NCBI GenBank assembly: GCA_003062205.1
Contig: PQCP01000094.1
Coordinates: 1-64,000, forward strand
Direction of reading: 5' to 3'
Length of the DNA: 64,000 bases
Origin: Candidatus Sedimenticola endophacoides
GTDB lineage: Bacteria > Pseudomonadota > Gammaproteobacteria > Chromatiales > Chromatiaceae
Positions within the stretch are counted from its first letter, which is position 1. Each line of letters starts with the position of its first letter. Below the pieces are notes generated by a model. That model saw nothing but the letters and a program-made list of their open reading frames with translations, did no database searches and was not told the origin of the DNA. A program made the position numbers and the translations under genes. Of the stretch, positions 56,856 through 64,000 are shown piece after piece.

Positions 56856-59800
56856 TTATAGCGTGCCTGGCCCGGAAATCTCACCGGGATCGGGAACTTT
56901 GTGTCGACCCGCCAGGCGGCTGTCCATGGAGAGCCGGTAGAGCAGGGGGATGACGAACAGCGTAAGCAGGGTGGAGACCAGCAGGCCCCATACGATGGCG
57001 GTGGCCACCGGTCCCCAGAGCAGGGATCGGCCGCCCAGGCCGGTGGCCAGGGAGAAGAGCCCGGCAATGGTGGTCAGCGAGGTGATCAGGATCGGTATCA
57101 CCCGGCGGCGCGCGGCGTAGACGGTGGCGTGCAGCACGCTCATGCCCTGCTCCAGGCGGGCGTTGGCGGCGGAGATCAGGACGATGGCGGCATTGACCGC
57201 GATGCCCGCCAGCGCCACCACGCCGTAGAGGGTGAACAGGCTCAAGGGGTTGTCGGTGATCAGCAGTCCGGCCACCACCCCGGTGAAGGCCATGGGCACG
57301 GTGGTGAGGATCATCAGCGGCTGAAAGTAGCTGCGGAACTGGGTGCCGAGGATCAGGTACATGAGCCCCACACCGAACAGGGAGAGCACCAGGATGGCGT
57401 CGATGCTCTCCTGGATGTCGTCCAGCTCGCCGGTGAAGTCGAGATCGATGCCGGGGTAGCGGGGGCGGATCTTCTCCCATTCGGCGAGGATGGCGGCGTT
57501 GGCGGCAACGGTGTCGGTGCGGGTTTTGTCCAGGTCCGCCTCCACGGTGATGGTGCGGCGGAAGTTGTAGTGGCGGATGTTGCCGAGGCTGGGGGCGGCG
57601 TCGAACTCAAGCAGCTCCTTGAGGGGGATAGGGCCGCCATCGGCCAGGGGCAGGGTGAATTCGCCCAGTGCCAGGGGGGTGTCGAGTCGGCGCGGTTTGG
57701 CCCTGACCCGCAGCTCCAGCTCCTCGCCCCGGTGCTGCATCCGGGCCACGATCTCGCCGTCCACCAGCAGGGCCAGGGTGCGGGCCAGCTCGCCGGGGTC
57801 GATGCCGGCGCGGCGTGCCGCGTCGTGGTCGATGCGGGCGCTCAGCGCCATCTGGCCCCGGCTGTCGTCGTCGGTGATGTCGCGGATCGCCGGATCACGG
57901 CGCATGATCGACTTGAGATCGGCGACGGCGCGGCGGATCCCGGCGGTCTCGTCGCCGCGCACCTTGATCTGGATCGGGCGGTCGGTCGGCGGGCCGCTGG
58001 CACGGCGCAGGAAGGAGAGTTTGAGCGGCCCCGGGGTTGCCTCGATACGGGCGCGCAGCCCCTCGATCATGGCGTCCACCTCGCGCAGCCCCTCGCTCCG
58101 GGGGTTGAGGCTCACCAACACCTGTCCGTAGTGGTCGCCGAAGGAGGGTGCGGTCTCGGTGAACATCTGCCCGGCGTAGGCGAGGGTCTCGCGCACCTCG
58201 CCCGGACGCACGCCCGTGCGTACCTTGCGTTCTACCTCCAGCACCTTCTCCAGGGTGATGTCGAGGGGGGTGTCGGCGGGCATTTCGATGTTGACGTAAA
58301 AGAGCCGGATCGGATCGGAGGCGAAGAAGTCGAGCTTCACGGCCCCGCCCAGGGCGGCGGCCAGGGCGGCGGCGAAGGTGATGGCCAGGGTGAGCAGGAT
58401 GCTCTTGGGCCAGCGCATGGCGCGCACCAGCAGCCGTGTGTAGCGGACCCGGATCCAGTGCAGGGCGCGCACCCGGCGCGCATGCAGGGGCGTCGGCCGC
58501 TGGAAGTCGATGCCGGCGCCGAGGATGTGGGCCGGCAGCATCCAGTAGGCCTCCACCAGGCTGAGCCCAAGGGCGATGGTCACCACCAGGGGGATGACCC
58601 GCATGAAGTCGCCCAGAATCCCCGGCAGCAGCATCAGGGGCAGGAACGCCGCCATGGTGGTGAACACGGCGGTGGTGACCGGTGCGGCCACCTCGCGCAG
58701 CGCGGCCAGGGTCGCCGGCAGGGCCGCCGCCCCGCGCTGCAGGCGGTAGTAGATCGCTTCCACCACCACCACCGCGTCATCCACCAGCATGCCGAGGCTG
58801 ATCACCACCCCCAGCAGTACACTGACGTTGAGGGTCTGTCCGGCGGTGCTGAGAATCCAGAAGGTTCCGGCGAGGATGAAGGGGATGCCGATGGTGGTGA
58901 GCAGGGCGATGCGGCTGCCGAGAAACAGCCAGGTGACCAGCAGTACCAGGGCCAGGCCGAGCAGGGCATTGGTCTGCATCACATCAAGGGCGTTGCGGGT
59001 GACCTCGGTCTGGTCGTCGATCACCACCAGGTCGATGCCGGTGCGATCCCTGAAACGGTTGCGATCGGCGACGTAGTCGTTAACCCGCTCCACCAGCTCC
59101 AGGGTGTTGGCTCCAGCCTGCTTGGTGAGTGCCAGCATCACCGCCGGGCGGCCCTGGTAGCGTACCGCCGCGGTCGCCTTCTGGCGGCCGCGCACCACTT
59201 CGGCCACGTCACCCAGGGGCACCTCGCCGTGGGCGCCGAGGATCGGCAGGGCCGCCAGACGGGCTGGATCGTGGTCGCGTCCCACCAGCGCTAACCGCCA
59301 TGGAGAGCGAAGCGAAGGCGGTTAGTCCCCGATAGGCGTAGGCGCGGTTGTATGGCCGAAGTTACGACCGATAGGGAGTGACGTAGGGCATACAAATAGC
59401 GCATCCGACACGCCGTAGAGTCATTGTGGTCATCATGACGGAGTTGCGCACGAGCAGCTTTGCTGCAATGTGCGGGACGGAGTCGTGATGAGCGCAGGAC
59501 GGTCGGGGCAGTAACGGCTGTCGCGTTGGCGAGTCGATTTTGGGGACTGGGATGTCCCAAAATCTTTCACGAGGTAGCGACACTCTTGACGGATCAGCCA
59601 GCTCTGGTCGCCGATTCGGGCGCCCCCGGCGGCGATGTCGCGGAAGTTGCGGGCCACGGTGTCGGCGAGAAGCCGCGGACTGATGCCGGTGCGCTCCAGC
59701 TCGTGGGGCAGGAAGTTGACCTGCAGTTCCGGGTCATGCAGGGCGGTCTCCATGATCCGGTCCACCCCCCGGATACGCTCCAGGTCCTTCTTGATCGCCT

Positions 59801-60272
59801 CCGCCTGATGGCGCAGGTTTTCGTCATCGGCCCGGCCCACCACCGCCAGGGTGGCGCTGGGGTAGGCGTTGGCGGTGGTGATCTCGAACACGAAGGGGGT
59901 GGTCGCCACGTCCGGCAGCTCGTCCTGGGCGTCCTGGACCTCCCGGCGCAGGTCGGCGACCCGTTTGGTAAAGGCCGCCTCGCCGATATCCTCGAAACGC
60001 ACCAGCACGTTGGAGATACTCTCGCGGCTGACGCTGGAGACGAATTTGATGTCAGATACGCGGCGGATCTTGCGCTCCAGCACCTCGGTCACCTGGCGTT
60101 CGACATCCTCGGCTGATGCGCCCGGCAGCAACGTGGTGATATCGATCCAGTTGAAGTTGATGCTGGGGTCCTGCTCGCGGGGCAGCAGCGCATAGGTGAG
60201 AAAACCGATCACCAGGACCAGGGCGAAGGTGAGATTGGCCAGTACGTGGTTCTGGAACAGGCGGGTGAGCAT
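56856..60272 (-). pseudogene. RND-family efflux transporter, interrupted by the 300-bp repeat
   Basis: Removing 59289-59588 gives a 1038-residue inner-membrane RND pump of the AcrB/HAE1-like group. It has a first helix at about 12-30, a periplasmic porter region, a helix bundle with LGVVISLGMLVDDAVVVVEA (acidic proton-relay residues Asp-Asp), a second porter region, and the second helix bundle with GVVALAGIAVNAAIVLISAA. The insertion is exactly between codons 228 and 229, in the first porter domain, and the clean junction reads SWLIRLVGRDHD. With the insert, translation runs into the repeat (QECRYLVKDF) and stops there, so no functional pump is expected. Confidence 0.9.
59289..59588 (+). mobile_element. 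300-bp repeat, copy 5 (in the RND pump gene)
   Basis: The sequence matches copy 1 except for one base: A instead of C at 59359 (base 71 of the repeat). It is antisense to its host. The flanks are CCCACCAG on the left and ACGGATCA on the right, with no duplication. Confidence 0.92.
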
Positions 60273-60276
60273 CGGG

Positions 60277-61299
60277 TCAGTCCACGCGGACGTGCTGACC
60301 GTCCCGGAGTCCGTGCCGGCCCTCGATGATCAGCAGGCTGGCGGCGGGCAGTCCGGTGGCGGAGGGGTGTCCCTCCAGGGCCTGGGGCAGGGGATGGAAG
60401 CGCGCCTGCTCACCCTCCAGCAGAAATACCCCGAGCTGTTCCCCACGGCGTTGGATCAGGTCCGTGGGGAGGTGTGCGGTGGGGCTGCGCCAGGTGATAC
60501 GGCCGGCGCTGCCGGGCAGGGCGCGCGCGCCGCTGAAGGTGAGGCGCACCTCGCGGTGGCGGCCACGCGTCTCCACCGCCGGGACCACACGGCTGATGCG
60601 CAGCGGGTAGACGTCATCGGCCTCGAAGCGTGGTTCCCGCGCCTGCCGCAGCTCTTCGATCCGGTCCAGCGGCACCTGGGCCGAGACCTCAAGGCGCGCG
60701 CTGTCGAGCAGCCGCAGCAACGGCTGACCCGGCGCGACCCATTCGCCCTCGCCGGCCAGGCGCTCCAGGACGATGCCGTCGAAGGGGGCGCTGACCTGGC
60801 AGCGCTCCTCGTCGAGGCGGGCGGTGTCGAGGGCGGCGTGGGCGATCTCCCGTTCGGCGGCCGCCATGCTCGCCTCGGCCCGGCGCTGATCGAGCAGCTC
60901 CTCGGAGACGTTGCGTTCGCGACGCAGGCTGTCGGCGCGTTCGATCTGGCGGCGCGCCAGTTGCAGGCGCGCCTCGGCGTTCTCCAGGCGGCCCTCGGCC
61001 TGGCGCCGGCGCAGCTGGTTTTCGCGGCAGTCGAGCCGTGCCAGCGGGTCGCCCTGGACGACCTGGTCGCCGACCTGTACCGGCAGCTCCAGCAGGCGCC
61101 CGGCGGTCTCCGCGCCGATGCGGCTGTCATTCAGGCTCAGGGTGGTGGCCGGGGCCGAGTGGCGGGGGTAAAAGAGTCGTTCGCCAAGGGGTACGGCGGT
61201 GATGTGGATCTCCTGCTCACTGGCCCGCGCCGGTGCCAAGAGCAGGCATGGCAGCAGGCACAGCAACAGGGCGCCGAAATGGGGGTGGTTGGTGTTCAC
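60277..61299 (-). CDS. RND efflux periplasmic adaptor (membrane fusion protein)
   Basis: The 340-residue HlyD/AcrA-type adaptor links the RND pump to an outer-membrane channel. A signal peptide (ALLLCLLPCLLLAPARA) is followed by the barrel-sandwich lipoyl part (VQVGDQVVQGDPLARLDC), a helical hairpin (about residues 85-150) and a second lipoyl half (SAPFDGIVLERLAGEGEWV). I chose the GTG at 61299 because it places the signal peptide at the N terminus. It ends four bases before the pump gene, so they form an operon. Confidence 0.88.
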   Translation of the reverse strand: MNTNHPHFGALLLCLLPCLLLAPARASEQEIHITAVPLGERLFYPRHSAPATTLSLNDSRIGAETAGRLLELPVQVGDQVVQGDPLARLDCRENQLRRRQAEGRLENAEARLQLARRQIERADSLRRERNVSEELLDQRRAEASMAAAEREIAHAALDTARLDEERCQVSAPFDGIVLERLAGEGEWVAPGQPLLRLLDSARLEVSAQVPLDRIEELRQAREPRFEADDVYPLRISRVVPAVETRGRHREVRLTFSGARALPGSAGRITWRSPTAHLPTDLIQRRGEQLGVFLLEGEQARFHPLPQALEGHPSATGLPAASLLIIEGRHGLRDGQHVRVD

Positions 61300-61409
61300 G
61301 CTCGCTATGCCGGTACGGAATGTGCCCGAGGCACTATAGAAGCGCGCGCGCGGGAGTGTCAAATCTGCTACCCTTTCCGGCCCATTCATCCCGGCCAGGT
61401 TCCCAGCGC

Positions 61410-62603
61410 ATGGATCACTCCCCCCTCCGACTCAAGAAACAGCAGGAGCGGCGCCTCGGCGCCGGGCACTGCTGGGTGTACAGCAACGAGGTGGATGCCG
61501 CGGCGACCCCGCTCAAGGGCTTCGAACCGGGACAGCCGGTGGACATCATCAGCCACCAGGGCAAATGGCTCGGCTCGGGCTACGTCAACCCCCACTCCCT
61601 GATCTGTGCCCGCCTGGTGAGCCGGGATCGGGCGCACCCGCTGAGCGGATCGCTGCTGGTGCACCGGCTGAAGATCGCCCTCGGGCTGCGCCAGCGGCTC
61701 TACCCCCGCCCCTTCTATCGTCTGGTCTTCGGGGAGAGCGACGGGCTGCCGGGGCTGGTGGTCGACCGTTATGGTGAAGTGGCGGTGGTGCAGGTGACCA
61801 CGGCGGGTATGGAGCGCATGAAGGGGGAGATCGTACAGGCGCTGGAGAAGGTGATCCGGCCGCGCACGGTGCTGTTTCGCAACGACACTCCGGTGCGCGA
61901 AACCGAGGGGCTGGAGCGCTATGTGGAGATGCGGGGTGAGCCCCTGGGGGAGTGGCTGGAGGTGGAGGAGAACAGCTTGAGCTTCCGGGTGCCCGCCAGT
62001 GAGGGACAGAAGACCGGCTGGTTTTTCGATCAGGCCGGCAACCGCGCGCGCCTTGCGCCCTATGTGCGCGGGCGGCGGGTGCTGGAGGTGTGCAGCTATG
62101 TCGGGGCCTGGGGAGTGACGGCGGCGACGCACGGGGCCCGGGTGCTGAGCCTGGACGTCTCGGCGCCGGCGTTGCGGGCGGTGGAGTTGAATGCGCAGCG
62201 CAATGGGGTGGGCGACGCGGTGAGCACCCTGCGTGGTGATGCCTTCGATGCGCTGCGGGAGCTGCGCGCGGCGGGTGAACGTTATGATGTGCTGATGGTC
62301 GATCCACCCGCCTTCATTAAGCGGCGCAAGGATCTCAAGCAGGGGACGCTGGCCTATCGCCGGCTCAACCAGCTGGCTCTGCAGCTGCTGGAGCGCGAGG
62401 GGGTGTTGATCACCTCCTCCTGCTCCCACCACATGTCGCGCGACGCCCTGCTTGATGTGTTGCAGCAGGCGGCGCGCCACACCGGGCGGCAACTGCAGTT
62501 GCTGGAGCAGGGGCACCAGGCTGCGGATCATCCGGTCCATCCGGCGATCCCCGAGACCGCCTACCTCAAGACCTTCTTTCTGCGCGTGTTGCCCGCCTTT
62601 TGA
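61410..62603 (+). CDS. rlmI: 23S rRNA m5C1962 methyltransferase RlmI
   Basis: The 397-residue methyltransferase has an N-terminal PUA domain (about residues 1-75, HCWVYSNEVD) and a Rossmann core with VLEVCSYVGAWG, MVDPPAFIKRRKD and the catalytic cysteine in ITSSCSHHMS. The length is normal. The ATG at 61410 is the family start. It is divergent from the RND operon. Confidence 0.92.
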   Translation: MDHSPLRLKKQQERRLGAGHCWVYSNEVDAAATPLKGFEPGQPVDIISHQGKWLGSGYVNPHSLICARLVSRDRAHPLSGSLLVHRLKIALGLRQRLYPRPFYRLVFGESDGLPGLVVDRYGEVAVVQVTTAGMERMKGEIVQALEKVIRPRTVLFRNDTPVRETEGLERYVEMRGEPLGEWLEVEENSLSFRVPASEGQKTGWFFDQAGNRARLAPYVRGRRVLEVCSYVGAWGVTAATHGARVLSLDVSAPALRAVELNAQRNGVGDAVSTLRGDAFDALRELRAAGERYDVLMVDPPAFIKRRKDLKQGTLAYRRLNQLALQLLEREGVLITSSCSHHMSRDALLDVLQQAARHTGRQLQLLEQGHQAADHPVHPAIPETAYLKTFFLRVLPAF

Positions 62604-62636
62604 TCCGCGTGGCCCGGCTGAAACAGGTGGAGCCGA

Positions 62637-62978
62637 TTAGTGGCTGCGCAGGGACAGGTCCAGGATCTCCTGGCGGATGCGGGAGCGTTCGGGTTCCGGC
62701 AGCCTTTGCCAGGCGGTCGCCAGTTCCAGGGCGTCCAGTGGCAGAGTGGAGGCCGACTCGTCGCCAAACATCAGCCACGCCGGATTGACGCTCAGCACTT
62801 CGGCGATCTGATCGATCTTGCGCGGGCGCAGGCTTTTGCCGTTCTCGATCTTCTGGATTACCGCCTGGTTGGTTCCCGCGCGCATGGCGAGCTGTTCCTG
62901 AGTCCATCCCTTCTCAACGCGTTTGAAACGCATACGTTGGCCCAGGGTCCCGAGGTTTTGGGGATTCGCATTGTTCAT
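62637..62978 (-). CDS. XRE-family transcriptional regulator
   Basis: The 113-residue protein has a helix-turn-helix at about residues 13-68 (RMRFKRVEKGWTQEQLAMRA, then TNQAVIQKIENGK) and a short acidic helical tail. It is a Cro/CI-like repressor of unknown target. It converges with rlmI. Its upstream region has an inverted repeat that may be an autoregulatory operator. Confidence 0.85.
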   Translation of the reverse strand: MNNANPQNLGTLGQRMRFKRVEKGWTQEQLAMRAGTNQAVIQKIENGKSLRPRKIDQIAEVLSVNPAWLMFGDESASTLPLDALELATAWQRLPEPERSRIRQEILDLSLRSH

Positions 62979-63310
62979 TTGTCTAGCCTTGAACTGTTTT
63001 CCTGTCTTCCAAATATAGTCCCTAATCTCTTAAATTGGGTCGTTTGATTCCCAATTCGGGTCATCGCTTCCGTCATCCATGGTGGTTTGGATGGGCGCGC
63101 AAGGTCACACACAAGAGCAGGGACCGCCTGTGTTGCGTAGCCGTGTAGTGTTACAGTATGGCGTTGGGAATGGAAGCGTTGCTTTGTGTAAATTGTTATT
63201 TTGATAGGAATTGTTCTTTGATATTTCTCATTATTTGACGCCGTGATTTATGGTTCGTCAAAAATCCGACGCCTCCTTTTCGGCCTTCGGGAGTGCTACA
63301 CTAGCGCGCC
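62979..63310. other. Intergenic region between the XRE regulator and lgt
   Basis: This 332-base divergent region is A/T-rich, especially at 63180-63250, and must hold both promoters. Apart from the AATTGGG/CCCAATT repeat nothing specific is recognised. Confidence 0.4.
63033..63056. promoter_or_regulatory. Inverted repeat, possible operator of the XRE gene
   Basis: AATTGGG and CCCAATT are separated by 10 bases, centred about 66 bases upstream of the regulator start. Spacing of about 1.5-2 helical turns between half-site centres suits a dimeric HTH protein. Confidence 0.4.
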
Positions 63311-64000
63311 ATGTTGATCTATCCGAACATCGATCCGGTGCTGTTTTCCATCGGTCCGCTGAGCATTCACTGGTATGGTGTGATGTACCTGGTGGGCTTT
63401 GCCGGGGGCTGGGCCCTGGGGCGCTGGCGCGCCGCGCGTCCGGGCTCCGGCTGGAGCGCCCAGGAGATGGATGAGCTGCTGTTTTACGCCGCCGTTGGGG
63501 TGGTGCTGGGCGGTCGTCTCGGATACGCCCTGTTCTACGGGAGCGGCAACCTGCTGGACGATCCGTTGAGCCTGCTGCGGGTGTGGCAGGGGGGCATGTC
63601 GTTTCATGGCGGGCTGCTCGGAGTGATGGTCGCCCTGTGGCTGTTCGGGCGCCGTTACGGCAAGGGTTTTTTCGGTGCCGCCGACTTCATCGCGCCCCTG
63701 GTGCCATTGGGGCTTGGTGCCGGGCGCCTGGGCAACTTCATCAACGGCGAGCTGTGGGGCGCCCCGGCGGCGCTACCGTGGGCCATGCAGGTTCCCTGCG
63801 AGCGCTTTCAGGCCCTGTGCGCCGGCAAGCTGGGGCTGGCGCCGGGCACGGTCTGGTCCCCGCCGCTGCATCCGAGCCAGCTCTATGAGGCGCTGCTCGA
63901 AGGGGTATTGCTGTTTCTGCTGCTCTGGATCTACTCCTCCCGCCCCCGTCCGGCGATGGCGGTATCGGGGCTGTTTCTCGCCGGCTACGGCCTGTTCCGG
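63311..64000 (+). CDS. lgt: Prolipoprotein diacylglyceryl transferase, 3' end beyond the window
   Basis: Lgt attaches diacylglycerol to the lipobox cysteine of prolipoproteins. The 230 residues visible start [20 protein letters not shown] and include [34 protein letters not shown] and the signature [15 protein letters not shown]. Several membrane helices are evident. The frame is open to the window edge, and the last 30-40 residues are missing. Confidence 0.95.
   Translation, partial: MLIYPNIDPVLFSIGPLSIHWYGVMYLVGFAGGWALGRWRAARPGSGWSAQEMDELLFYAAVGVVLGGRLGYALFYGSGNLLDDPLSLLRVWQGGMSFHGGLLGVMVALWLFGRRYGKGFFGAADFIAPLVPLGLGAGRLGNFINGELWGAPAALPWAMQVPCERFQALCAGKLGLAPGTVWSPPLHPSQLYEALLEGVLLFLLLWIYSSRPRPAMAVSGLFLAGYGLFR

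Noticed and set aside
56901..59294. 797-residue open frame antisense to the RND pump
   Set aside because: Shadow frame of a conserved transporter; low-complexity His/Gly/Gln composition.

Overview
The window is a 64 kb piece of a high-GC gammaproteobacterial chromosome. The gene orders glnK-amtB next to ubiK-comM, maf-rng-yhdP-nit-tldD-pmbA, zapA-6S RNA-ygfA and ygfB-pepP-ubiH-ubiI are typical of Gammaproteobacteria. A pyrophosphate-dependent phosphofructokinase, a membrane pyrophosphatase and a split glycine decarboxylase (gcvPA/gcvPB) point to a sulfur-oxidising Chromatiales-like lineage or a related symbiont group. That placement is an inference; no marker in the window proves it.

Layout. 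1-3.3 kb: comM (cut off at the left edge), ubiK, and a sigma54/NtrC-type promoter driving glnK-amtB. 3.4-10.3 kb: a DUF4124 protein, polA, and a FIST sensor followed by a PAS-GGDEF-EAL protein. 10.3-12.4 kb: a candidate small RNA, engB, moaC and a YfcE-type phosphodiesterase. 12.7-19.2 kb: pyrophosphate and nucleotide genes (ppa, hppA, pfp, a hypothetical, and an adenylate kinase with a long Lys/Ala-rich tail). 19.2-22.4 kb: a chemoreceptor with a PhnD-like binding protein. 22.5-34 kb: pmbA, tldD, nit, yhdP, rng, maf, rlmH, rpiA. 34-42.9 kb: ilvA, a tiny lysine-rich protein, ygfA, 6S RNA, zapA and a ZapB-like gene, ygfB, pepP, ubiH, ubiI. 43-48.6 kb: a tandem glycine riboswitch and gcvT-gcvH-gcvPA-tpx-gcvPB. 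48.6-54.4 kb: dgkA, moaB-moeA-moaD-moaE, a YyaL-type thioredoxin-domain protein and guanine deaminase. 54.8-64 kb: metA, an unknown ATPase, an RND pump with its adaptor, rlmI, an XRE regulator and the start of lgt.

The most striking feature is a 300-bp repeat present five times (8841, 20924, 36120, 54557, 59289). The copies are identical except for one base in the last. All five lie in the same orientation and none has a target-site duplication. Four sit inside genes: the GGDEF-EAL protein, the chemoreceptor, the lysine-rich protein and the RND pump. Removing exactly 300 bp rejoins three of these genes in frame with the sequence their families predict. The repeat is highly structured (five hairpins) and encodes no recognisable transposase, so it looks like a recently active non-autonomous element or mobile structured RNA of unknown mechanism.

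Other damage is visible. comM is cut by foreign sequence, hppA lacks roughly 90-100 residues, and the adenylate kinase tail carries small deletions. The picture is of a genome with recent element activity and gene decay, or in part of assembly errors in repetitive tracts.
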